Shown here piece by piece: positions 23,305 through 31,421 of a stretch of DNA of 52,468 bases. This DNA is from an uncultured Hyphomicrobiales bacterium (GTDB lineage: Bacteria; Pseudomonadota; Alphaproteobacteria; Rhizobiales; Xanthobacteraceae), in the NCBI GenBank assembly GCA_903878085.1, contig CAIRGJ010000028.1:1-52468 (forward strand), read 5' to 3'. The notes below the pieces were generated by a model. It worked only from the letters and a program-made list of their open reading frames with translations. It did not search any database and was not told where the DNA came from. The position numbers were made by a program, and so were the translations under genes. Numbering within the stretch: the first letter of the stretch is position 1; the number at the start of each line of letters is the position of its first letter.

Positions 23305-24525
23305 ATGGTTCTCGGCCTCTCCGCAGACGAAATCGCCCTCCAGGCCCGCGCCCGCGCCTTTTCGCAAGGCGTGGTGCGTCCGCGCGCGGCGGCCATCGAC
23401 CGCGACCAGGAATACCCCTTCGACATCGTCAAGGCGCTGGCCGAGGCCGGCTTCCTCGGCATGACCATGCCGAAGGCGCTCGGCGGCCAGGACGCGAGCT
23501 TCCTGGACGCCGTGCTGGTGATCGAGGAGATGGCCAAGTCCTGCACCGTCACCGCGCGCATCGTGGTCGAGACCAATATGGGCGCGATCTCCACGGTGAT
23601 GGCTTACGGCAGCGAAGCGCAGAAGAAACTCGCCGCCCGGCTGGTGCTGGAGGGCGACAAGCCCGCCATCTGCATCACCGAGCCCGAGGCCGGCAGCGAT
23701 GCCTTGGCCATGACCACGCGCGCCGACAGGCGCGGCGACGGTTACGTCATCAACGGCAAGAAGCACTGGATCACCGGCGCCGGAGTTTCCCGGCTGCATC
23801 TGATTTTCGCCCGCGTGTTCGACGAGAGCGGCGAGAGTCTCGGCATCGGCGGTTTCCTCGCGCTGCGCGACGACAAAGGCCTTAGCGTCACCAAGCGCGA
23901 GCAGACCATGGGCCTGCGCGGCATGCCGGAGGGCGAACTCACCTTCGAGAATCTCGAGGTGCCGGCGAGCATGGTGATGCTGCCGCCGTCCGGTTTCCGC
24001 CGCGGTTTCGCCGATCTGATGAACGCCTATAACAGCCAGCGCGTCGGCGCCGGCACCGTGGCGATGGGCATCGCCGGCGGCGCACTCGACCACGCGCTGG
24101 CCTGGGCGAAAACCCGCGAGCAGTTCGGCCGCCCGATCGGCGAATTCCAGGGCCTGCAATGGATGCTGGCCGACATGCAGACCCAGCTCACTGCCTCGCG
24201 CTTGATGCTCTATGCGGCGGCGCGCTCGCGCGGTCCCGACGCCAGCGCCTTTCCCGACCCGATGCTGGCGGCGCAGACGAAAATCTTTGCCTCCGAGGCC
24301 GCCATCAAGATTGTCAACGACGCGCTTCAAGTGTTCGGCGCGCGCGGCTATTCGCGCGAGCTGCCGCTGGAGCGCATGGCGCGCGACGTGCGCATGTTCA
24401 CCATCGGCGGCGGCACGGCCCAGGTGCTACGCACGCTGGTCGCCTCTAAGATGCTGGGCTGGAAGCTGCCGCAGACGCGCGACGGCTATGCGCCGAAACC
24501 CTCAATACGCGACGCCGCGGAGTAG
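23305..24525 (+). CDS. Acyl-CoA dehydrogenase homologue resembling 3-sulfinopropionyl-CoA desulfinase
   Basis: A 406-residue flavoprotein with the complete acyl-CoA dehydrogenase fold (CITEPEAGSDA, WITGAGVS, REQFGRPIGEFQGLQWMLADM). Neither usual position of the catalytic glutamate holds one: the C-terminal loop reads FTIGGGTAQVLR, and the helix-G site reads NSQRVGAG with Q245. R85 in ARIVVETNMGAI is present. From memory these features (Arg near 84, Gln near 246, GGTAQ-LRT, LPQTRDGY tail) match the desulfinase of Advenella mimigardefordensis, which removes sulfite from 3-sulfinopropionyl-CoA. Family is certain; the desulfinase call is a strong inference. It is followed after 2 nt by an aminopeptidase gene. 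Confidence 0.75.
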   Translation: MVLGLSADEIALQARARAFSQGVVRPRAAAIDRDQEYPFDIVKALAEAGFLGMTMPKALGGQDASFLDAVLVIEEMAKSCTVTARIVVETNMGAISTVMAYGSEAQKKLAARLVLEGDKPAICITEPEAGSDALAMTTRADRRGDGYVINGKKHWITGAGVSRLHLIFARVFDESGESLGIGGFLALRDDKGLSVTKREQTMGLRGMPEGELTFENLEVPASMVMLPPSGFRRGFADLMNAYNSQRVGAGTVAMGIAGGALDHALAWAKTREQFGRPIGEFQGLQWMLADMQTQLTASRLMLYAAARSRGPDASAFPDPMLAAQTKIFASEAAIKIVNDALQVFGARGYSRELPLERMARDVRMFTIGGGTAQVLRTLVASKMLGWKLPQTRDGYAPKPSIRDAAE

Positions 24526-24527
24526 AC

Positions 24528-25904
24528 ATGCACCCGATTTACGCCACAGCCGGCGAAGCACCGGCTATCCCGATTTTGTTCGTCAACGCCGCCACGTTCG
24601 ATAAAACGCTCGCGGCCATCGACGATCGCGAGCAGGTCTATGTCCGCGCCACCGGCTATGAGCCCAAGCCCGGCCGCCATCTGGTCGTGCCCAAGGCGGA
24701 CGGCACCATTGCCGGCGTGCTGTTCGGCATCGAGGCGGCCGACGAGCCGGTGAAGGACCTGCTGCGGCCGGGCCAATTGGTGACCCTGCTGCCATCTGGC
24801 CTCTATCGCTTCGCCAATGCGCCGCACGACGCGCGGCTCGCGGCGCTCAGTTTCGCGCTCGGCGCCTATCAATTTTCCCGCTATCGCAAGGCCGAGCCCC
24901 TCAATGTCCGCCTCGTCGTGCCAGATGGCGTCGACGGCGACGATCTGACGCGAATCGTTGAAGGCGTGTCGCTGGCCCGCGACCTCATCAACACGCCGTC
25001 CAATGACATGGGCCCGGACGAACTCGAAGACGCCGCGCGCAAGCTCGCCGAACAGCACGGCGCCAATTTCGACGTCACCCGCGGCAACGCGCTGGCCACG
25101 GATTTCCCGCTGATCGAGGCGGTCGGCAAAGGTTCGCCGCGCAGCCCCCGTCTGATCGACATCGTCTGGGGCAACGAGAGCGATCCGAAGATCACACTGG
25201 TCGGCAAAGGCGTCTGTTTCGACACCGGCGGTCTCGACATCAAGCCCGACACCGGCATGCTCAATATGAAGAAGGACATGGGCGGCGCCGCGACCGCGCT
25301 GGCCTTAGCCCACATGATCATGTCGCGCCAGCTGAAGGTGCGCCTGCGCGTGCTGATCCCCGCGGTGGAGAATTCCATCTCCGGCGTCAGCTTCCGGCCG
25401 CGCGACATCTACAAATCGCGCAAGGGCATCACCGTCGAGATCGGCAATACCGACGCCGAGGGCCGGCTGGTACTGGCCGACGCGCTGGCGCTGGCCGATG
25501 ACGACAAGCCGGACTTTATGGTGGATTTCGCCACGCTGACCGGCGCGGCGCGCGTCGCGCTTGGGCCGGAACTGCCGGCGGCCTTCACCGACGACGACGC
25601 GCTCGCGGCCGAGTTCGCCGCCGCGGGCGCTGCCGAGAGCGATCCGACCTGGCGGCTGCCGCTGTACCGGCCCTATGAGACCATGCTGGATTCGAAAATC
25701 GCCGACACCAACAATGTCAGCACTGGCGGGCAAGGCGGCGCCATTACCGCGGCGCTGTTCCTGCGCAAGTTCGTCACCGCCAAATCGTGGCTGCATCTCG
25801 ACGTGTTCGCCTGGAACAACGCCAGCAAACCCGGCCGTCCGGAAGGCGCCGAATGCCAGACCGCCCGCGCGCTCTACGCCATGCTGACGAAGCGCTACGC
25901 TTAA
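24528..25904 (+). CDS. M17 leucyl aminopeptidase
   Basis: A 458-residue di-metal aminopeptidase. The N-terminal macro-like domain is followed by the catalytic domain with VGKGVCFDTGGLDIKP (metal and lysine site), MKKDMGGAA, and the M17 signature NTDAEGRL (about 306-313), then the bicarbonate-site region. It removes N-terminal residues from cytoplasmic peptides. The ATG is 2 nt after the acyl-CoA dehydrogenase stop and the next gene starts 1 nt after its own stop, so the three form one unit. Peptide turnover with a neighbouring peptide importer is plausible. Confidence 0.95.
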   Translation: MHPIYATAGEAPAIPILFVNAATFDKTLAAIDDREQVYVRATGYEPKPGRHLVVPKADGTIAGVLFGIEAADEPVKDLLRPGQLVTLLPSGLYRFANAPHDARLAALSFALGAYQFSRYRKAEPLNVRLVVPDGVDGDDLTRIVEGVSLARDLINTPSNDMGPDELEDAARKLAEQHGANFDVTRGNALATDFPLIEAVGKGSPRSPRLIDIVWGNESDPKITLVGKGVCFDTGGLDIKPDTGMLNMKKDMGGAATALALAHMIMSRQLKVRLRVLIPAVENSISGVSFRPRDIYKSRKGITVEIGNTDAEGRLVLADALALADDDKPDFMVDFATLTGAARVALGPELPAAFTDDDALAAEFAAAGAAESDPTWRLPLYRPYETMLDSKIADTNNVSTGGQGGAITAALFLRKFVTAKSWLHLDVFAWNNASKPGRPEGAECQTARALYAMLTKRYA

Positions 25905-25905
25905 A

Positions 25906-26742
25906 ATGGCGCTGGACCCGCGCATCAACGCGTTCCGCCCCGACCTTGCGGCAAAACATTTGCAGGGCCAGGTCGAGGCCCTGCATTTCGTCGATGGCGA
26001 ACGCCGTCAGGTGATCGAGCCGATTGCCGATCTGCGCCGCGAACCCGCGCACGAGGCGGCGCTCGATACCCAGGCGCTCTTTGGCGAGCAGGTAACGGTC
26101 TACGAGACCAGCGATGAAGGCTGGTGCTGGGGCCAGCTCGAAACCGACGGCTATGTCGGTTATCTGTCGGCCAATGCGCTCGGGCCAATCGGGCCGCCGC
26201 CGACGCACCGGGTCTGCGTGCCGCGCACGTTTGGCTTTCCAGGACCGGACATCAAGCTGCCGCCGATGATCGCGCTGCCGATGGGCGCGATGTTGCAGAT
26301 CGTCAAGCAGACCGAACGCTTCGCGCTCGACGGCTACGGCTGGCATTTCCCGCTGACGCATCTCATGCCGCTCGCGCAACAGCAGCCGGACTTCGTCGCC
26401 GCGGCCGAAAGCCTGCTCGGCGCGCCCTATCTGTGGGGCGGCAAGTCGTCGCTCGGCATCGACTGCTCGGGGCTGGTGCAGATTTCGCTGCAAGCAGCAG
26501 GCCAGCCCTGCCAGCGCGACACCTATATGCAAGAGCACGCGCTCGGGGCAGTGTCGCCGCTCAACGGCCTCAAGCGCGGCGATCTGGTGTTCTGGAAAGG
26601 CCACGTCGCCATCGCCCGCGACGCTGCGACCCTCATCCACGCCAATGCGCATGCCATGATGGTGGCGATCGAGCCGGTGGCCGAAGCGCTGGCGCGCATC
26701 AAGGCTTCGGGCAGCGACGTCAGCAGCGTTCGCAGGATTTGA
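25906..26742 (+). CDS. NlpC/P60 cysteine peptidase with SH3 domains
   Basis: A 278-residue cell-wall type peptidase without an obvious signal peptide. Two bacterial SH3-like domains (about 45-95 and 105-155, GWCWGQLETDGYVGYLSANAL marking the first) precede an NlpC/P60 domain with catalytic C187 in GIDCSGLVQ, H233 in KGHVAIARD and H245 in IHANAHAMM. This matches the dipeptidyl-peptidase VI-type hydrolases that trim gamma-D-glutamyl-diaminoacid peptides during murein recycling. A role in cytoplasmic murein peptide breakdown next to the aminopeptidase is inferred. Confidence 0.92.
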   Translation: MALDPRINAFRPDLAAKHLQGQVEALHFVDGERRQVIEPIADLRREPAHEAALDTQALFGEQVTVYETSDEGWCWGQLETDGYVGYLSANALGPIGPPPTHRVCVPRTFGFPGPDIKLPPMIALPMGAMLQIVKQTERFALDGYGWHFPLTHLMPLAQQQPDFVAAAESLLGAPYLWGGKSSLGIDCSGLVQISLQAAGQPCQRDTYMQEHALGAVSPLNGLKRGDLVFWKGHVAIARDAATLIHANAHAMMVAIEPVAEALARIKASGSDVSSVRRI

Positions 26743-27423
26743 TTAGCCGCAAACCACCTTGCCGCAGCTGCGCATCGACTTGATGACGGCCTGCAACGGC
26801 TTCAATCCCGGATGGCCGAGAATCGCGACGCCGCCGACGACATAAGCCGGTGTGACGCCGAGCTTGGCGGCGGTGCCGAAATCGGCGTTTTCGCGCAACA
26901 TATTCAGCGTCGCTTCGGTGTTGGACACCGCGGCGAGCTTGTCATTATCCAGCCCGAACTCGCCGGCGACCGCCAGCACGCGCGGCCCGTCGATCATCCC
27001 GCGGCCGGCATAAAGCCGCTTGTGAAACTCCAGATACTGTTCGGGCGTCAGCGACGTCGAGGCGCCCACTTCGATAAGCGCGCCCTGCACCGATTGCACT
27101 GACAGCACCGCATAAGGCACCAGCACCAGCTTGAGCTTGCTGTCGGCGCGCACCAGCGCATCGACATCGCGCGCCGCCTCACGGCAATACGGGCAATTGA
27201 GATCGTAGAACTGGATCAGGGTCACGTCGCCTTGCAGATTGCCGACCGGCACCTGCGCCGGTAATTTGGCGAGACGCTCGGCAAGCCCGGCGCCAAGATC
27301 GAAATTGGCGACCCGGTCGCCATCGCCGTCCTTGATGGCATATTGCGCATCGCTGGACGGCTGCGCTGCTGCCGCGCCCATGCAAAGCACCAAAGCAACG
27401 CCGATCGCCGCAAAACGGTTCAT
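26743..27423 (-). CDS. Periplasmic DsbA-like thiol oxidoreductase
   Basis: A 226-residue exported protein: signal peptide (FAAIGVALVLCMGAAAAQ), then a thioredoxin-fold DsbA/DsbG-type domain with active site CPYC at 77-80 in FYDLNCPYC and a cis-Pro region (VTPAYVVGG). It also carries two C-terminal cysteines (SCGKVVCG) that may form a second disulfide. Its start overlaps the stop of the yejF-like ATPase gene by ATGA, so it is translated as the last gene of the peptide-import operon, which is unusual. It could keep imported or binding-protein thiols in the right state. Confidence 0.88.
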   Translation of the reverse strand: MNRFAAIGVALVLCMGAAAAQPSSDAQYAIKDGDGDRVANFDLGAGLAERLAKLPAQVPVGNLQGDVTLIQFYDLNCPYCREAARDVDALVRADSKLKLVLVPYAVLSVQSVQGALIEVGASTSLTPEQYLEFHKRLYAGRGMIDGPRVLAVAGEFGLDNDKLAAVSNTEATLNMLRENADFGTAAKLGVTPAYVVGGVAILGHPGLKPLQAVIKSMRSCGKVVCG

Positions 27424-29048
27424 TGCGCCACCACGCCTTCCGGCGCGGTCTCCAGATTAAACGCCGCGGCAAACAGCGCGCGGGTGTAGTCGCTCTTCGG
27501 GTTCTTGAACAAATCCGCCGCCGCGCCTTCTTCCACCATCTTGCCGTTGCGTAGCACCAGCAGCCGGCTCGCCAGCGCGGCCACCATGCGCAGATCGTGC
27601 GAGATGAACATATACGTGAGATCGCGTTTCTTTTGCAGGTCGCGCAGCAGATCGACCATCTGCGACTGGATCAACATGTCGAGCGCCGAGGTCGGCTCGT
27701 CGAGCACGATGAAGGTCGGCCCCAGCACCAGCGCGCGGGCCAGCGCGATGCGCTGCCGCTGGCCGCCGGAGAATTCGTGCGGATAGCGGAAGCGCGTCGA
27801 GGTATCGAGCCCGACATCGGTGAGCGCGGCGATTACTTGGCGCTCGCGCTCGTCTTCCGACAAATGCGGGTGATGCACCCACAGCCCTTCCTCGATGATG
27901 TCGGACACCGACATGCGCGGGCTGAGCGAGCCATAAGGGTCCTGGAACACGATCTGCATGTCGCGGCGGTAGGGCCGCATCTGCTTGAACTTGAGGCCCT
28001 GGATCTGGTCGCCCATGAACACCACCGGGCCGTCCGACGAGATCAGCCGCAAGATCGCCAGACCGAGCGTGGTCTTGCCCGAGCCGCTTTCGCCGACCAC
28101 GCCCAGCGTCTCGCCCTTGCGCAATTCCATCGTGATGCCGTCGACTGCCTTGATGTGGCCGACAACTTTCCGCAGCACACCGCGCTTGATCGGAAACCAG
28201 ACCTTGAGATTGTCCGTAGAGATTACGACCGGCGCATCGGGCCGCGGCGGCGCCGGATCGGGCTTCGGCTCGGCGGCGAGCAGCGCGCGGGTGTAGGGAT
28301 GCTCCGGCGCGGTGAAGACGCGCTCGACCGGGCCCTGCTCGACGATCTTGCCGTGCTGCATGACGCAGACACGGTCGGCGATCTTGCGCACGATGCCGAG
28401 GTCGTGGGTGATGAACAGCATCGACATGCCGAGGCGCTGCTGGGTGTCCTTCAACAGCTTGAGGATCTGCGCCTGCACCGTGACGTCGAGCGCCGTGGTC
28501 GGCTCGTCGGCGATCAGCAGGTCCGGCTCGTTGGCCAAAGCCATCGCGATCATGACGCGCTGGCGCTGGCCGCCGGACAGTTGGTGCGGATAGCTCTTGA
28601 GCCGCCCGGCGGGATCGGGAATGCCGACATGGTCGAGCAGTTCGATGATCCGCGCACGCGCCGCCTTGCCGGTCATGCCTTTGTGCAGCAGCAAGATCTC
28701 GGCAATCTGCTTCTCAATGGTGTGCAGCGGATTGAGCGAGGTCATCGGCTCCTGGAAGATGATGGTGATGTCGTTGCCGCGCACGCAGCGGATGTCGCGC
28801 TCCGCCATGGTCAGCAATTCCTGGCCCTTGAAGGCGATCGAGCCGGACGGGTGGTGCGCCGACGGATAGGGCAGCAGCTTCATTACCGATAGCGCGGTGA
28901 CCGACTTGCCGGAACCGCTCTCGCCGACCAGCGCCACGGTTTCGCCCTTGCCGATGTCGAACGACACCCGGTCGACCGCCAATATCTCGCGCTTGCCGAT
29001 GCCGAAGGCGACCGACAAATCCTTAACGCTGAGAAGCGGCTCGCTCAT
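27420..29048 (-). CDS. yejF: Peptide ABC importer, fused double ATPase YejF
   Basis: A 542-residue cytoplasmic protein with two complete ABC ATPase domains of the oligopeptide type. Walker A sequences GESGSGKS (42-49) and GESGSGKT (319-326), LSGGQ signatures (157-161 in the first half), and DEPT Walker B motifs are intact in both halves; each ends with the oligopeptide transporter C-terminal extension ([11 protein letters not shown] and [10 protein letters not shown]). The start at 29048 has AAGAGGA upstream; the longer reading overlaps yejE. The domain fusion is diagnostic of YejF-type importers. Confidence 0.95.
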   Translation of the reverse strand: MSEPLLSVKDLSVAFGIGKREILAVDRVSFDIGKGETVALVGESGSGKSVTALSVMKLLPYPSAHHPSGSIAFKGQELLTMAERDIRCVRGNDITIIFQEPMTSLNPLHTIEKQIAEILLLHKGMTGKAARARIIELLDHVGIPDPAGRLKSYPHQLSGGQRQRVMIAMALANEPDLLIADEPTTALDVTVQAQILKLLKDTQQRLGMSMLFITHDLGIVRKIADRVCVMQHGKIVEQGPVERVFTAPEHPYTRALLAAEPKPDPAPPRPDAPVVISTDNLKVWFPIKRGVLRKVVGHIKAVDGITMELRKGETLGVVGESGSGKTTLGLAILRLISSDGPVVFMGDQIQGLKFKQMRPYRRDMQIVFQDPYGSLSPRMSVSDIIEEGLWVHHPHLSEDERERQVIAALTDVGLDTSTRFRYPHEFSGGQRQRIALARALVLGPTFIVLDEPTSALDMLIQSQMVDLLRDLQKKRDLTYMFISHDLRMVAALASRLLVLRNGKMVEEGAAADLFKNPKSDYTRALFAAAFNLETAPEGVVAQ

Positions 29049-29061
29049 CGGCAAATCCTCT

Positions 29062-30249
29062 TCATCGGAATGTCTTTCGCGGATCGAAGGCGTCGCGCAC
29101 ACCCTCGCCGATGAAGATCAGCAGCGACAGCATGACGGCGATCGAGAAGAAGCCGGTCAGGCCGAGCCACGGCGCCTGCACATTGGCCTTGCCCTGGCTC
29201 AGCAATTCACCGAGCGACGGCGAGCCGGGCGGCAGGCCGAAGCCGAGGAAGTCGAGCGCGGTCAGCGTCATGACCGACGACGACAGGATGAACGGCAGGA
29301 ACGTCATGGTCGCGACCATGGCGTTCGGCAGCAGATGGCGGAAGATGATCACCGCGTTCGAGACGCCGAGCGCGCGCGCCGCCTGGATATATTCGAAATT
29401 GCGGCCGCGCAGGAATTCCGCGCGCACAAGGCCTACCAGTGATACCCAGGAGAACAGCAGTAATATCCCAAGCAGCACGAAGAAGCCCGGCACCAGCACC
29501 GACGAGATGATCAGCAGCAGATAGAGCGACGGGATCGAGGTCCAGATTTCGATGAAGCGCTGGAACAACAGATCGACCCAGCCGCCGAAATAGCCCTGCA
29601 CCGCGCCAGCGGCGACGCCGATCACCGACGACACAATGGTCAGCGCCAGTCCGAACAGCACCGAAATGCGGAAGCCGTAGATCAGCCGCGCCACCACGTC
29701 GCGGCCGCCATCGTCGGTGCCGAGCCAGTTCGACTCCAACTCGCCGCATTTGGCGAAATTATTCTTGGCGGCGAAGTCGCAGTCCTTCTGGTTCAAGAGC
29801 CAGGTCGGCTTCGACGGAAACGGCGACGGCGGCTTGCTCACCTGCGTGTTGTAGGAGAACCGCACTGGCGGCCATAGGATCGTGCCGCCTTCCTTGACGA
29901 TCAGACTCATCAGATAGTCGTCGCGATAATCCGCCGCGGTGCCGAACAGATTCGGGTCTTCCTTCGGCCCGAACGCGGTGTCGGGATAGGTCATCACCGC
30001 CGGGAAGAACGACTTGCCGTTGACGTGGATGAAGATCGGCTTGTCGTTGGCGATGAATTCCGCAAACAGAGAAATGAAGAACATCGCCAGGAAAAACCAC
30101 AACGACCAGTAGCCGCGCCTATTGGCCTTGAAGCTTTCCCAGCGGCGTTTGTTGAGCGGCGAAATTCTGATCCGGCGCGGCGGCACCACGACGTCACCGG
30201 GACCCACGACGGTCCGTTCGGGCGATTGGATGCCGGTGCACACGTCCAC
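29062..30249 (-). CDS. yejE: Peptide ABC importer permease YejE
   Basis: A 395-residue inner-membrane permease. An N-terminal membrane segment (WSLWFFLAMFFISLFAEFIAN) is followed by a large periplasmic loop (about 65-180) typical of YejE, then five membrane segments with the permease motif EYIQAARALGVSNAVIIFRHLLPNA. The start codon is GTG, preceded by GGGAGG and overlapping the end region of yejB. It pairs with YejB to form the translocation path. Confidence 0.95.
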   Translation of the reverse strand: MDVCTGIQSPERTVVGPGDVVVPPRRIRISPLNKRRWESFKANRRGYWSLWFFLAMFFISLFAEFIANDKPIFIHVNGKSFFPAVMTYPDTAFGPKEDPNLFGTAADYRDDYLMSLIVKEGGTILWPPVRFSYNTQVSKPPSPFPSKPTWLLNQKDCDFAAKNNFAKCGELESNWLGTDDGGRDVVARLIYGFRISVLFGLALTIVSSVIGVAAGAVQGYFGGWVDLLFQRFIEIWTSIPSLYLLLIISSVLVPGFFVLLGILLLFSWVSLVGLVRAEFLRGRNFEYIQAARALGVSNAVIIFRHLLPNAMVATMTFLPFILSSSVMTLTALDFLGFGLPPGSPSLGELLSQGKANVQAPWLGLTGFFSIAVMLSLLIFIGEGVRDAFDPRKTFR

Positions 30250-30250
30250 C

Positions 30251-31366
30251 TCAGACCTCCCGCGACTCGAAGTCGATGCGCGGATCGATCCACGTATAAG
30301 TGAGATCGGAAATGAGATTCACCACGACGCCAATGAGCGAGAAGATATAGAGCGTGGCGAACACCACCGGATAATCGCGGTTCAACACGCTTTCGAAACC
30401 GAGCAAGCCGAGCCCATCCAGCGAGAAGATCGTCTCGATCAGCAGCGAGCCGGTGAAGAAGGCGTGCACGAAGGCCGACGGAAATCCGGCAATCACGATC
30501 AGCATGGCGTTGCGGAACACGTGGCCGTACAGCACCTGGTTGCTTGAGCAGCCTTTGGCGCGCGCCGTCAGCACATATTGCTTGCGGATTTCCTCGAGGA
30601 ACGAATTCTTGGTCAAGAGCGTCATGGTGGCGAAAGCCGACAGCCCCATCGACAAAACCGGCAGCACCATGTGCCAGGAGAAATCGGCGATCTTCTGCCA
30701 CCAGTTCAGTTGCGCCCAGTTGTCCGAGAACAGCCCGCGCAACGGGAATATGTCGAAGAACGAGCCGCCGGCGAACAGAATAATCAGCAGGATCGCGAAC
30801 AGAAAGCCGGGAATGGCGTAGCCAACGATGATCAGGCTCGAGGTCCAGGTGTCGAACGGCGAGCCATCGTCCACCGCCTTCTTGATGCCGAGCGGGATCG
30901 AGATGAGATAGGTCAGCAGCGTCATGGTGATGCCGAGCGACATTGACACCGGCAGCTTTTCCTTGATCAGCTGCAGCACGCTGACGTCGCGGAAATAGCT
31001 CTTGCCGAAATCGAAGCGCGCGTAGTTCCACAGCATCAGCGCGAAGCGCTCGGGCGCCGGCTTGTCGAAGCCGAACTGCACTTCCAGCTTCTTGATGAAC
31101 TCCGGGTCGAGCCCCTGGGCGCCGCGATATTTCGAATTCGCGGCGTCGATGCCGGCGCCGCCCTGCACCGCGCCGCGGCTGCCGAAATCGCCGCCGGGCG
31201 AGCCGGAAATGCGCGAGGTGGCGCCGGTGTCCGAGCCGGACAGCTTGGCGATCACCTGCTCGACCGGGCCGCCGGGCGCGAACTGCACCACGACGAAGGC
31301 CACCAGCATGATGCCGAGCATGGTCGGCAGAATGAACAGCACGCGGCGGATGATGTAGGCGGTCAT
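30251..31366 (-). CDS. yejB: Peptide ABC importer permease YejB
   Basis: A 371-residue inner-membrane permease of the DppB/OppB group: first membrane segment at the very N-terminus (RRVLFILPTMLGIMLVAFVVV), a Gly/Ser-rich periplasmic stretch of about 50 residues, and five more membrane segments with the cytoplasmic motif QYVLTARAKGCSSNQVLYGHVFRNA. The ending FTYT-like LTYTWIDPRIDF is characteristic of YejB. It lies 55 nt after the second binding protein and directly before yejE. Confidence 0.95.
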   Translation of the reverse strand: MTAYIIRRVLFILPTMLGIMLVAFVVVQFAPGGPVEQVIAKLSGSDTGATSRISGSPGGDFGSRGAVQGGAGIDAANSKYRGAQGLDPEFIKKLEVQFGFDKPAPERFALMLWNYARFDFGKSYFRDVSVLQLIKEKLPVSMSLGITMTLLTYLISIPLGIKKAVDDGSPFDTWTSSLIIVGYAIPGFLFAILLIILFAGGSFFDIFPLRGLFSDNWAQLNWWQKIADFSWHMVLPVLSMGLSAFATMTLLTKNSFLEEIRKQYVLTARAKGCSSNQVLYGHVFRNAMLIVIAGFPSAFVHAFFTGSLLIETIFSLDGLGLLGFESVLNRDYPVVFATLYIFSLIGVVVNLISDLTYTWIDPRIDFESREV

Positions 31367-31421
31367 GCGACTCTCAGTATGTCATTCCAAGGCGCGGCGA
31401 AAGCGGTCAAATATGAGTTAG

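Noticed and set aside
22405-24330. 641-codon minus-strand reading that extends tadD across the acyl-CoA dehydrogenase gene
   Set aside because: Everything upstream of 23238 is the antisense of a well-conserved enzyme. The lipoprotein signal of TadD begins exactly at the internal ATG, so the extension is a GC artefact.
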